From an uncultured Eubacteriales bacterium (GTDB lineage: Bacteria; Bacillota; Clostridia; TANB77; CAG-508), in NCBI GenBank assembly GCA_905203305.1, contig CAJKVH010000014.1, positions 1 to 23,953 on the forward strand: a DNA stretch of 23,953 bases, written 5' to 3'. Shown here one piece after another: positions 6,975 to 14,387 of this stretch (the first letter of the stretch is position 1; every line of letters starts with the position of its first letter). The notes beneath the pieces were generated by a model. The model did not search any database. It saw only the letters and a program-made list of their open reading frames with translations, and was not told the origin of the DNA. Position numbers and translations under genes: made by a program.

Positions 6975-7706
6975 ATGCCAAGTTTGAAGAAAATGAAACG
7001 GATGAGCTACAAGGAAGCTTGGGAGTTCTTTATAAAGAACTTAAGAATGGGATCGAAGGAAGCTAATGATTATTTCGAGTATATTGCTAAATTTGTTCCA
7101 GTATGTGATATAAGAGGAAAGTATGGAATTCCTGAAGAAATTTATAGGGAAAATACATTGATACTTATTGATGGAGCAAGTTGCTGTGGAAAGAGTACTA
7201 TGGCAAGTAAAATTGCTGAAAGATTTCCAGAAAGTGTGGAGGTAGTTGATATAGACTACTTAGCTAAAGATTGGATAGAGGCAGAGCTTGAAAAAATTAA
7301 TGATATAAATGAAAAGTTTGCCTTTGCATTACAAGCAAATGCCTTATCAGATGTATACCTGACAGATAATCTGGAAAAAATTGTTTCAGATAAAGCTAAA
7401 GAAGGAAAGACAGTCATTCTTGTTGGATGTTTTCTTGAGTATATCTACAGAGCTCTTATCGGAACAACACTTGGAAAATATTTCAAGAAAGTTGTATTTT
7501 TTACTGTCTACGAAAGCGACGAGATGATGCAGAAATATGACCGAGCCAGAAATAATGATACTACCAAGCCAGCTTTACGTGTATTTAACTGGAAGAATGA
7601 TAGATACTATAATTTCTTGAAACAGGTAATGGAAGTTGAACCGTTTTGTTTGGGCTATGGTGCAGACCTTTCGTTCATCATTGATGGACGGACAAAACTG
7701 TACTAA
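6975..7706 (+). CDS. P-loop NTPase/kinase-like protein of unknown function, copy 1
   Basis: The 243-residue protein has an N-terminal helical region (1-55), then a P-loop GASCCGKS at 67-74 in a DG(x)6GK[ST] setting like nucleoside or small-molecule kinases. VVDIDYL (90-96) could supply an acidic metal-binding pair. A second strand, KTVILVGCF (145-153), is where a Walker-B-like Asp would sit, but copy 1 has Val150 where copy 2 has Asp. The C-terminus ends YGADLSFIIDGRTKLY. An upstream in-frame ATG (6909) would add 22 residues. ATG 6975 has GAGGAGG 8 bases before it and matches the start of copy 2. No signal peptide or membrane segment is seen, so it is probably cytoplasmic. It could belong to the uridine-kinase-, zeta-toxin- or aminoglycoside-phosphotransferase-like P-loop groups; I cannot decide. 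Real gene: near certain. Function: unknown. Confidence 0.8.
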   Translation: MPSLKKMKRMSYKEAWEFFIKNLRMGSKEANDYFEYIAKFVPVCDIRGKYGIPEEIYRENTLILIDGASCCGKSTMASKIAERFPESVEVVDIDYLAKDWIEAELEKINDINEKFAFALQANALSDVYLTDNLEKIVSDKAKEGKTVILVGCFLEYIYRALIGTTLGKYFKKVVFFTVYESDEMMQKYDRARNNDTTKPALRVFNWKNDRYYNFLKQVMEVEPFCLGYGADLSFIIDGRTKLY

Positions 7707-7711
7707 TTAAA

Positions 7712-7759
7712 AAAGTCTCACCGATATGTTTTTTGTTAGAACATGTCGGTGGGGCTTTT
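7712..7759 (+). terminator. Terminator of first P-loop cassette
   Basis: A 19-bp stem pairs 7712-7730 with 7740-7758, with three G-U pairs and a 9-base loop, ending in TTTT. It starts 5 bases after the stop codon. Its T-run merges with the -35 of the next promoter, as at the first cassette. Confidence 0.85.
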
Positions 7760-7786
7760 GACGTTTCTTACAATTTATGGTAAAAT
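7758..7786 (+). promoter_or_regulatory. Promoter of second P-loop cassette
   Basis: TTGACG (7758-7763) and TAAAAT (7781-7786) have a 17-base spacer. The -10 context matches the first cassette. The leader contains a small inverted repeat (GACCTT...AAGGTC, about 7810-7823) before the AGGAGG. Confidence 0.75.
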
Positions 7787-7847
7787 ATAATTGCGTAAAT
7801 TAGCAGAAGACCTTGAAAAGGTCAGAAGAAAACAGGAGGAAAAAAAT

Positions 7848-8579
7848 ATGGATTTACGGGAAATGAAAGAGCTTAGCTTCCATGAAGCCTATGAATACTT
7901 TATGGAAAGAGAAAATTATGCATCAAGAACTGCAGATTTTTATATGCGTTACATTAGTAAAAAATGTGATGTTAAGGATCTAAGAGGAACACTGGGAATA
8001 CCTCAAGAGATTTACAAAGGAGGCTGGCTTATAGTAGTAGATGGAGAAAACTGTGCAGGAAAGACGACTATTGCTAAGAAAATACAGAAAAAATATCCAG
8101 GCACAGTCAAAATTGTAAATGTAGACGGACTAACAGAGAAATGGCTTGAAAAACAAATCGAGAGCCTTAGTTTTCCTGAAAAAATGAGGTACTTTAGAAA
8201 AATTGAAGAACAAAGAAGAGCTTTCTTAAGCAACAATCTGGAAAAAATTATTGAGGAAGAAGCTAAAGAGGGAAAGACTGTTGTTCTTGATGGCTGTTTC
8301 TTAGAATTTGTTTTCAGAGCTTTTCTTGGAACAACTATGGAACGCTATTTTAGAAAAGTTGCATTCATAACTGTTCATGAGGCCTGGGAAGAACTTCAGG
8401 CACATTGCGACAAGCGAGAAAAGGAACTGGGCTCCTTAAAAGAGATTGCTTATGAACAAGCAATCGAATCAAGAAGACAGTTTTCTTATGTAGACAGATC
8501 TTTACTAGAAAAAAGAGAACTTTTTGGGTATGGAGCTGACTTATCACTTATTGTAGATTCTAGAACAAAACTGTTTTAA
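7848..8579 (+). CDS. P-loop NTPase/kinase-like protein of unknown function, copy 2
   Basis: The 243-residue paralogue of the preceding gene has P-loop GENCAGKTT at 66-74, NVDGL at 91-95, and KTVVLDGCF at 143-151 with Asp148 present. The shared block FLGTTMERYFRKVAFITVHE (about 159-178) is followed by a charged region rich in Arg/Lys/Glu (185-225). The end reads YGADLSLIVDSRTKLF. ATG 7848 has AGGAGG about 8 bases upstream; the frame extends to an alternative TTG at 7791, which lies almost on the promoter -10 and is unlikely. The N-terminal 55 residues share EA.EYF and DLRG..GIP.EIY with copy 1, so both carry a small extra domain before the kinase-like fold. The intact Asp suggests this copy is the more conventional enzyme. 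Substrate unknown. Confidence 0.8.
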   Translation: MDLREMKELSFHEAYEYFMERENYASRTADFYMRYISKKCDVKDLRGTLGIPQEIYKGGWLIVVDGENCAGKTTIAKKIQKKYPGTVKIVNVDGLTEKWLEKQIESLSFPEKMRYFRKIEEQRRAFLSNNLEKIIEEEAKEGKTVVLDGCFLEFVFRAFLGTTMERYFRKVAFITVHEAWEELQAHCDKREKELGSLKEIAYEQAIESRRQFSYVDRSLLEKRELFGYGADLSLIVDSRTKLF

Positions 8580-8580
8580 A

Positions 8581-8622
8581 AAATGCGGTCTTATCGATAA
8601 CTATCGATAGGACTGCATTTTT
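8581..8622 (+). terminator. Terminator of second P-loop cassette
   Basis: AAATGCGGTCTTATCGATA (8581-8599) is complementary to 8602-8620 over 19 positions with two wobble pairs. It is followed by TT after the stem's own TTT. The innermost ATCGATA arms can also pair with themselves, so the true loop is larger than the two unpaired bases. Confidence 0.85.
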
Positions 8623-8658
8623 AAGTTTGTACAAAAAGAAAAAAATACCCAAAATTCC

Positions 8659-8687
8659 TTGCACAAAAGAAAAAATTGATATACAAT
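8659..8687 (+). promoter_or_regulatory. Promoter of pgi
   Basis: TTGCAC (8659-8664) and TACAAT (8682-8687) have a 17-base spacer, 27 bases before the chosen pgi start. Confidence 0.7.
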
Positions 8688-8714
8688 AAACAAAAAAGAA
8701 AGAAGGTAATGAAG

Positions 8715-10028
8715 ATGGAAATAAAAATTGATTTTGAAAAAGCGGGAATAGATAAAAAGGAAATAATGAAACATAAAGAGCAAGTTGAAAATATACACAA
8801 AGACTTACACGCAAGAGCATCAAAAGATGACGACTTTGTTGGATGGTTAGAATTACCTACAAACTATAATAAAAAAGAATTTAAAAGAATACAAGCAGCA
8901 GCAAAAAGAATAAATAAAGATTCAGACATATTACTAGTAATAGGAATTGGAGGATCATATCTTGGAGCAAGAGCTGTAATAGAAGCAATGAGTAGTTCTT
9001 TTTACAATATGCAAACATTAAAACAAAGAAAACACACATTAGTATTATTTGCAGGAAACAACTTAAGTCCAAACTATATAAATGAGTTAATAGAAGTGAT
9101 TGGAGACAAAGATTTTTCAATAAATGTAATATCAAAATCAGGAACAACAACAGAACCTGCAATAGCATTTAGAATATTTAGAGAAATATTAGAAAATAAA
9201 TATGGAATAGATGAAGCCAGAAGCAGAATATATGTAACAACAGACAAAGCAAGAGGAGCATTAAAAACATTATCAGAAGAAGAAGGATATGAAACATTTG
9301 TAATTCCAGATAATGTAGGAGGAAGATTCTCTGTATTAACACCAGTTGGATTATTGCCAATCGCTGCAGCAGGAATTGATATTGAAAAATTAATGAAAGG
9401 TGCAAAACTTGCACAAGACAACTACAATGATGAAAAATTAAAATATAATGAATGTTATCAATATGCAGTAATAAGAAATTTATTATATAATGATGGAAAA
9501 ACAATAGAAGTATTTGCAAATTATGAACCAAAAATGCATTATATGACAGAATGGTTAAAACAACTATTTGGAGAAAGTGAAGGAAAAGAAGGAGAGGGAA
9601 TATTCCCAGCAGGAATAGATCTAACAACAGACTTACATTCAATGGGTCAATATATGCAACAAGGTTTAAGAGATATATTTGAAACAGTATTAAGAATAGA
9701 AGAACCAAAATCAAATATAACAATTAATTCAGATGATGATAATTTAGATGGATTAAACTATTTAGCTGGAAAAGATTTAGACTATGTAAACAAAAAAGCA
9801 ATGGAAGGAACTGTTGAAGCACATGTTTCTGGTGGAGTTCCAAATATAATTTTCAAAATGGAAAAATTAGATGAGGAAAACATAGGAGGATTAATATATT
9901 TCTTCGAACTTGCATGTGCAATGTCAGGAAGCATATTAAAAGTAAATCCATTTAACCAACCAGGAGTTGAAGAATATAAAAGAAATATGTTTAGATTATT
10001 AGAAAAACCTGGATATACTGCAAAATAA
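8715..10028 (+). CDS. pgi: Glucose-6-phosphate isomerase
   Basis: The 437-residue enzyme interconverts glucose 6-phosphate and fructose 6-phosphate in glycolysis. Clear family blocks are GIGGSYLGARA (about 76-86), the phosphate-binding SKSGTTTEPA (about 141-150), and the PGI signature around GGRFSVLTPVG (about 204-214). A late block, GVEEYKRNMF, occurs near the C-terminus. The length fits the short Gram-positive type (about 445-450). Two ATGs lie six bases apart (8709 and 8715). The GAAGG at 8702-8706 is 2 bases from the first and 8 from the second, so 8715 is preferred. The in-frame TTG at 8676 overlaps the promoter and is rejected. No terminator follows; the thioesterase gene starts 28 bases later and is probably co-transcribed. 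Confidence 0.97.
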   Translation: MEIKIDFEKAGIDKKEIMKHKEQVENIHKDLHARASKDDDFVGWLELPTNYNKKEFKRIQAAAKRINKDSDILLVIGIGGSYLGARAVIEAMSSSFYNMQTLKQRKHTLVLFAGNNLSPNYINELIEVIGDKDFSINVISKSGTTTEPAIAFRIFREILENKYGIDEARSRIYVTTDKARGALKTLSEEEGYETFVIPDNVGGRFSVLTPVGLLPIAAAGIDIEKLMKGAKLAQDNYNDEKLKYNECYQYAVIRNLLYNDGKTIEVFANYEPKMHYMTEWLKQLFGESEGKEGEGIFPAGIDLTTDLHSMGQYMQQGLRDIFETVLRIEEPKSNITINSDDDNLDGLNYLAGKDLDYVNKKAMEGTVEAHVSGGVPNIIFKMEKLDEENIGGLIYFFELACAMSGSILKVNPFNQPGVEEYKRNMFRLLEKPGYTAK

Positions 10029-10056
10029 TTTAACAATCAAGAAAGAGGTAATTTTA

Positions 10057-10782
10057 GTGAAATTTGAAAGAGAATATTATGTTGGAATAAAAGATATAGG
10101 TTTAAAAAATCAAATGACCAATTATGCATTTTTAAGCTTTTTAGAAGAGATTGCAAGTGCACATTCAGACGAAGTTGGATATGGTGTAAATGATATTGAG
10201 GAGAAGAAAAAAGTTTGGCTTTTAATGGATTGGAGACTTGAAGTCTTTAGAAGACCTAAATTTGGAGCAAAATTAAAAATAAAAACATGGGCAAGACCGA
10301 TTGGAAGGCAACTTTTTTCAACATATCGTGATTTTGAAATATATGAAGGAGATAAAAGAGTAGGAATTGCAACATCAAAATGGGTTTTATTTGATTTAGA
10401 TACCAATAGAATTGCTAAAATAACAGATGATATAATTGACTTATATTCTCCAGAAGAAAAAAATGTTTTTGAAGAAACAGAAATAAAAAAATTAAAAGAA
10501 CCACAAAATTTAGAGCAATATATTTATTATGATATAAAAAGAGCCGATATTGATATAAATAAACATTTACATAACTTGAATTACTTAAAATTAGCTTACG
10601 AAGCTTTACCAGAAGATGTATATATGGGAGAAGAAAGAAAAAATCTTAGAATAATGTACAAACACCAAATATTATTTGGAGATAAAGTAAAATGCTATTA
10701 TAACAAAATTGATGACAAAGATGTTATAACAATAAAAAACGAAGATAATAGCATTTTGCACGCTATTATTGAATTAAGCTAA
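10057..10782 (+). CDS. Acyl-ACP thioesterase
   Basis: The 241-residue protein has the double hot-dog layout of bacterial FatA/FatB-type thioesterases. The first domain carries NYAFLSFLEEIASAHSDEVG (22-41), then WLLMDWRLEV (54-63) and TWARPIGRQLFSTYRDFEI. The second has the catalytic-type motif DINKHLHNLNYLKLAYEALP (166-185), in which N168 and H170 match the active Asn/His of the family. Such enzymes release free fatty acids from acyl carrier protein. The start is GTG with AAGAGGT about 9 bases upstream, giving MKFEREYYVG, a typical family start. It lies between pgi and disA and leads straight into disA, so it is probably in the same operon. Confidence 0.9.
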   Translation: MKFEREYYVGIKDIGLKNQMTNYAFLSFLEEIASAHSDEVGYGVNDIEEKKKVWLLMDWRLEVFRRPKFGAKLKIKTWARPIGRQLFSTYRDFEIYEGDKRVGIATSKWVLFDLDTNRIAKITDDIIDLYSPEEKNVFEETEIKKLKEPQNLEQYIYYDIKRADIDINKHLHNLNYLKLAYEALPEDVYMGEERKNLRIMYKHQILFGDKVKCYYNKIDDKDVITIKNEDNSILHAIIELS

Positions 10783-10800
10783 AAAGGAGTGAAGCTAAAA

Positions 10801-11877
10801 TTGAGACAAAAAAGTGAAGACAAAATAACAAAAATTTTGAAAAAAATAGCTCCAGGAACGCCAATAAGAGATGGACTGGAAAATATACTAAAAGCAAGAA
10901 CAGGAGCTTTATTACTTTTTACAGATAACGAAGAATACATAAAACAATTAGTTGATGGAGGATTTTTTATAAACGAAGATTATACATCTTCAAAATTATA
11001 TGAATTAGCTAAAATGGATGGTGCAATAGTACTTAGTGCAGATATGAAAAAGATATTATTTGCTAATGCAGAACTTATACCTTCAAGTAATATACCAACA
11101 GTAGAAACAGGAACAAGACATAGAACAGCGGAAAGAACAGCAAAACAAACAGGAGAACTTGTAATCAGTATTTCGCAAAGAAGAAATATAATTACTATAT
11201 TTATGGAAAATGAAAGATATATCTTAGAAGATACGGAAGTAGTACTAAATAAAGCAAACCAAGCTATTCAAACACTAGAAAAATACAAAAAAGTATTTGA
11301 TAGTAAGTTAAATATCTTAAATGAATATGAATTTAATGATATAGTAACATTAGAAAATGTTTTAAGTGTACTTCAAAGAGCAGAAATGGTAATGCAAATT
11401 GTAGATGAAATAGAAAAACAAATTGCAGAACTAGGTGATGATGGAAGACTAGTAGACATGCAGCTTGAGCAATTAATTGGTGGAATAGAAAAAGAAGAAG
11501 AATTAATAATAAAAGATTATTTATTGCTTGAAGATAAAACGCCAAAAGAAATAAAAGAAGAAATATCAAATTTAACGTATGAAGAATTGTTAAAAGAACA
11601 AAATATTGCAAAAATATTAGGATATGATATATTTTCAGACTTTGATGAAGCTTATGTTTATACAAAAGGTTATAGAATATTAAGTAAGATTCCTAGAATG
11701 CCAGTATCAATAGTAGATAATTTAGCAAAAAGTTTTAAATCACTTCAGCATATAATAGATGCAAGCATTGAAGAGCTTGATAATGTTGAAGGAATAGGAG
11801 AAGTAAGAGCAAGAAATATAAAATCATCATTAAAAAGGATGCAAGAACAATTTGTATTTGACAATATAATAAAATAG
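10801..11877 (+). CDS. disA: DNA integrity scanning protein DisA (diadenylate cyclase)
   Basis: DisA makes cyclic di-AMP from two ATP and scans DNA for branched lesions. From TTG 10801 it is 358 residues, the usual length. The DAC domain (about 5-140) carries DGA at 73-75 and RHR at 106-108. The middle is a helical linker (about 145-280), and the C-terminus is a helix-hairpin-helix DNA-binding domain with VEGIGEVRARNI. A GTG at 10789 is in frame, but it is part of the AAGGAGTG ribosome binding site itself. TTG 10801 lies 11 bases beyond that site and gives the family-like start MRQKSEDKIT. The radA gene, its usual neighbour in Bacillus, is absent here. Downstream lies the cyclophilin gene. 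Confidence 0.95.
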   Translation: MRQKSEDKITKILKKIAPGTPIRDGLENILKARTGALLLFTDNEEYIKQLVDGGFFINEDYTSSKLYELAKMDGAIVLSADMKKILFANAELIPSSNIPTVETGTRHRTAERTAKQTGELVISISQRRNIITIFMENERYILEDTEVVLNKANQAIQTLEKYKKVFDSKLNILNEYEFNDIVTLENVLSVLQRAEMVMQIVDEIEKQIAELGDDGRLVDMQLEQLIGGIEKEEELIIKDYLLLEDKTPKEIKEEISNLTYEELLKEQNIAKILGYDIFSDFDEAYVYTKGYRILSKIPRMPVSIVDNLAKSFKSLQHIIDASIEELDNVEGIGEVRARNIKSSLKRMQEQFVFDNIIK

Positions 11878-11894
11878 GAGTAAAATTTGAAACT

Positions 11895-11936
11895 ATGAAA
11901 AAGATAATAAAAAACAAAAGTAGGAGGAAAAAATGA
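11895..11936 (+). CDS. Possible 13-codon upstream ORF coupled to the cyclophilin gene
   Basis: An ATG at 11895 opens MKKIIKNKSRRKK and stops at TGA 11934-11936, which overlaps the cyclophilin ATG as ATGA. An AGGAG sits at the disA stop, 14 bases upstream, which is long for this start. An alternative TTG at 11887 would read only three codons. The ORF contains the cyclophilin AGGAGG within its last codons. It may be a coupling device or chance in A-rich DNA. Confidence 0.2.
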   Translation: MKKIIKNKSRRKK

Positions 11937-12769
11937 ACAAGAAAGTAAAAAACATTTGTTGGGGAATAGCAATTATTTTGTTAATTGTAATATTAGGTGG
12001 ATTAATATTTGAAATTTACAAAAAACAAACATTAAATATAACAAACCCAATAGTTACAATGGAAGTTGAAAATTATGGAACTATCAAAATTGAATTATAT
12101 CCAGATAAAGCACCAGAAACAGTTAACAATTTTATAAAATTAGCCAATAATGGATTTTATAATGGATTAAAATTCCATAGAGTTGTAAAAGACTTTATGA
12201 TACAAGGTGGAGATCCATCAGGAGATGGAACAGGTTCGCCAAAGCTTTCAGATTTGTATAATAATGATGACGAAAATGCATCATATAAATATGAAGATGG
12301 AACAGATGCAAAAGGATCAGATTCATATTCAATAAAGGGAGAATTCGTAGCAAATGGATATACAGATAATGACTTAAATTTAACAGAGGGAACAATTGCT
12401 ATGGCAAGAAATGATTATACTTCATATTCGGCTGCATTATCTACCGAATCATATAATTCTGCAAGTTCACAATTTTTTATAATGACATCAAATAATCATA
12501 CAAACTTAAGTGGATATTATGCAGGTTTTGGAAAAGTAATAGAAGGAATGGATATTGTAAAAGAAATTGCAAATGTAGAATGTAAAGCAGCAGACACAAA
12601 TGACAAAAATTCATCATCAAGCGAAGTCTCAACACCTGTTACAGATGTAAAAATATCTACGGTATCTGTTGAAACAAATGGAGTAGATTATGGAATGCCA
12701 AAAATATTAAAACCATTTAATTACATGAAATGGTTATATTCTCAATATGGATTAAATTATAAAGAATAA
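11933..12769 (+). CDS. Membrane-anchored cyclophilin-type peptidyl-prolyl isomerase
   Basis: The 278-residue protein has an N-terminal membrane anchor (about 8-27, flanked by lysines) that should place the enzyme outside the membrane. The cyclophilin domain (about 40-215) shows ELYPDKAPETVNNF (55-68), GLKFHRVVKDFMIQGGDP (78-95) with catalytic R83, SSQFFI (178-183), and GFGKVIEGMDIV. It catalyses proline cis-trans isomerisation and probably helps fold exported proteins. An insertion of about 50 residues (100-150) with acidic, Asn- and Tyr-rich sequence interrupts the usual spacing, as in other clostridial surface cyclophilins. There is no lipobox Cys after the hydrophobic helix (the only Cys, C9, is before it), so this is a transmembrane anchor rather than a lipoprotein. 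AGGAGG precedes the ATG by 6 bases. Confidence 0.93.
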   Translation: MNKKVKNICWGIAIILLIVILGGLIFEIYKKQTLNITNPIVTMEVENYGTIKIELYPDKAPETVNNFIKLANNGFYNGLKFHRVVKDFMIQGGDPSGDGTGSPKLSDLYNNDDENASYKYEDGTDAKGSDSYSIKGEFVANGYTDNDLNLTEGTIAMARNDYTSYSAALSTESYNSASSQFFIMTSNNHTNLSGYYAGFGKVIEGMDIVKEIANVECKAADTNDKNSSSSEVSTPVTDVKISTVSVETNGVDYGMPKILKPFNYMKWLYSQYGLNYKE

Positions 12770-12774
12770 AAACA

Positions 12775-12804
12775 AAATAGTAGCAAAAAAGCTACTATTT
12801 TTTT
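12775..12804 (+). terminator. Terminator after the cyclophilin gene
   Basis: AAATAGTAGC (12775-12784) pairs perfectly with GCTACTATTT (12791-12800) around an A6 loop, followed by more T to 12804. It probably ends the pgi-thioesterase-disA-cyclophilin transcript. Confidence 0.9.
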
Positions 12805-12807
12805 CTA

Positions 12808-12836
12808 TTGACAAAAAAATGACAAAAGTTTAAAAT
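12808..12836 (+). promoter_or_regulatory. Promoter of the glucosaminidase gene
   Basis: TTGACA (12808-12813) and TAAAAT (12831-12836) have a 17-base spacer. The predicted start near 12843 is only about 11 bases before ATG 12854, so the mRNA leader would contain little more than AGGTGA. Confidence 0.75.
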
Positions 12837-12853
12837 TAGCTTAGGTGATTTTT

Positions 12854-13840
12854 ATGAGTGCTAAAGAAAAGAAAAAACTAAGCAAAATAATATTAATATT
12901 AGCTTTAATAATACTTTTAGTAATTGTTATATCCATTGTGTTTGTACAAAATAAGGAAACATATGCTGTAGAAAAAGAAGAAAGCAAGAGTGCTAATTTA
13001 GAAATAAGTTCAGCAGATTCTATTAACCTAGACGATATAATACAAAAAAACACTAAAAGCAAAGGTGGAAAAGAAGAAATCTACGAAAAAGAAGAAGAAC
13101 TTGAATATATTACAAAATACAGAAATAATAGTGATTTGTATGAAGGAACAACCAAAGTATCACAAGAAGGAAGAAATGGAATACAAACAATAACAATGAA
13201 AAAAATATATGACAATGATGGTAATTTTGTAAGAGAAGAGCAAGTAGGATGTGTAGTTACAAAATCTTCAATAAACAAGGTAATAGATATTGGAACTAAA
13301 ATATATGTAGAACCTGAAAAGCCAAAAGAAGAAAACTCTAAAAACATAAGCTTAGCAAGTAGTATAGAAATAAATAAGCCATCAGGTCTAACGTCTGACG
13401 AGTTTAAAAAAGTTTTAACAGACGATAAAGATGTAAATAAAATATTTCAAAATAATTCAGAATATTTTTACTACATAGAAGATGAATATAATATAAATGG
13501 CATATTTGTGGCAGCAATTGGTATACACGAAAGTGCTTGGGGAACATCGAAACTTGCTAAAAATAAATATAATTTATTTGGATATGGAGCGTATGACTCA
13601 AATCCTTATAATGGAGCATATTCATTTTCAAGCTATTCAGAATCAATAGATTTAATAGCAAGAGTTTTGGTAAAATATTACATAAATCCAGCTGGAACAA
13701 AAATATATGATGGACAAGTAGCATCTGGAAAATACTATAGTGGAAACACAATTTTAGCGGTAAATAAAAAATATGCAACAGACACCAATTGGGGAAACTC
13801 TGTATATAAATATATGCAATATTTATATGGTAAATTATAG
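12854..13840 (+). CDS. Membrane-anchored G5/glucosaminidase cell-wall hydrolase
   Basis: From ATG 12854 the protein has 328 residues. Residues 11-31 form one hydrophobic helix after a lysine-rich start, an uncleaved anchor or signal. Residues about 75-150 match a G5 domain (YEGTTKVSQEGRNGIQTITM ... VIDIGTKI), a module associated with GlcNAc or wall binding. Residues about 195-328 form an endo-beta-N-acetylglucosaminidase-type domain with AAIGIHESAWGTSKLA (220-235) and YNLFGYGA, with E226 the likely catalytic acid. It should cleave peptidoglycan glycan strands outside the membrane. An in-frame GTG at 12845 is part of the ribosome-binding region and is rejected. It is monocistronic from its own promoter; no strong terminator follows, only AT-rich direct copies of GAAAATTT near 13852-13870. 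Confidence 0.9.
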   Translation: MSAKEKKKLSKIILILALIILLVIVISIVFVQNKETYAVEKEESKSANLEISSADSINLDDIIQKNTKSKGGKEEIYEKEEELEYITKYRNNSDLYEGTTKVSQEGRNGIQTITMKKIYDNDGNFVREEQVGCVVTKSSINKVIDIGTKIYVEPEKPKEENSKNISLASSIEINKPSGLTSDEFKKVLTDDKDVNKIFQNNSEYFYYIEDEYNINGIFVAAIGIHESAWGTSKLAKNKYNLFGYGAYDSNPYNGAYSFSSYSESIDLIARVLVKYYINPAGTKIYDGQVASGKYYSGNTILAVNKKYATDTNWGNSVYKYMQYLYGKL

Positions 13841-13872
13841 GGCAAAGTTTTTGAAAATTTTTCGAAAATTTC

Positions 13873-13901
13873 TTGCTATTTTTTGGATAGTATTGTATGA
13901 T
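13873..13901 (+). promoter_or_regulatory. Promoter of the TadZ-like/GAF module
   Basis: TTGCTA (13873-13878) and TATGAT (13896-13901) have a 17-base spacer, 50 bases before the ATG of the small membrane protein. It probably serves the run of genes through ireB-ruvX. Confidence 0.6.
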
Positions 13902-13951
13902 ATAGGGGTAAGAAAAATAGGAATAAATATGGTTTTAGAGGGGGAAACTAA

Positions 13952-14380
13952 ATGAAAAGAAATATCGCAGTAATAACGATAACATTACTTATAATGATAT
14001 TAAGTGCATTTACAGTTAACAAAGTATATGCAGTAGCAACTAATGGAACAACAGAAAAAGTTCTAACAAATGAAACAGAAAGTACATTAGTACAACTAAA
14101 AGAAAAAGAAATGAAATCATTAGAAGACTATAAAGAAACTTATGGATCAGATGCATACGGTTTAACTGCATTTGTCTTACATAAATTACAAATTTATAGC
14201 ATACCATTTTGTTTTTTGGGAATAATGGTTGGTGCAATTTATAATTATGTTTTAGGAATAAGACATCTTGAAACTCAAGAAAAAGGACTTGCGTTAATGG
14301 TAACATTTGTAACACTTGCAATAATATGTCAAGTGCTACCACTTGTATTTACAATTGTTGTAAAATTTGGAAGGGAGTAA
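13952..14380 (+). CDS. Small exported two-helix membrane protein, unknown function
   Basis: The 142-residue protein has a signal-peptide-like start (MKRN plus hydrophobic 5-22) with a plausible cleavage after VYA at 25-27. A hydrophilic stretch (28-75) with Thr, Glu and Lys follows. Two membrane helices then occur (about 82-102 and 112-137), separated by a short loop, IRHLETQEKG. Signal peptide plus two helices is the shape of VirB2/TrbC-like type IV secretion pilins, but no secretion genes are nearby, so this is only a loose resemblance. A short alternative ORF (from 13773) overlaps the start and is not supported. GAGGGGG lies 8 bases before the ATG. The gene leads into the TadZ-like gene with a 7-base gap, so the two probably work together. 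I do not recognise the family. Confidence 0.75.
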   Translation: MKRNIAVITITLLIMILSAFTVNKVYAVATNGTTEKVLTNETESTLVQLKEKEMKSLEDYKETYGSDAYGLTAFVLHKLQIYSIPFCFLGIMVGAIYNYVLGIRHLETQEKGLALMVTFVTLAIICQVLPLVFTIVVKFGRE

Positions 14381-14387
14381 ATAACGA

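Larger units (their letters stand above)
6862..8622 (+). repeat. Tandem duplication of a promoter-gene-terminator cassette
   Basis: Two adjacent units each hold a TTGAC-type promoter with a 17-base spacer and an identical ATGGTAAAAT at the -10. Each then has a leader of about 60-90 bases ending in GGAGGAAAAAA, a 243-codon P-loop gene, and a 19-bp terminator hairpin. The proteins align end to end without large gaps, about 40 percent identical by eye, and share a C-terminus ending YGADLS.I.D.RTKL. The units have diverged too far for a recent duplication. They look richer in G and C than their flanks, which may mean acquisition by transfer. Confidence 0.7.

Noticed and set aside
9178..9723. 181-codon Leu-rich open frame on the - strand inside pgi
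   Set aside because: It is a complement shadow of the pgi frame with extreme Leu content and no domain pattern.
13773..13955. 60-codon + strand ORF bridging the glucosaminidase end and the next gene
   Set aside because: Its start is inside the glucosaminidase gene and it covers the promoter at 13873-13901. No binding site and no recognisable sequence.
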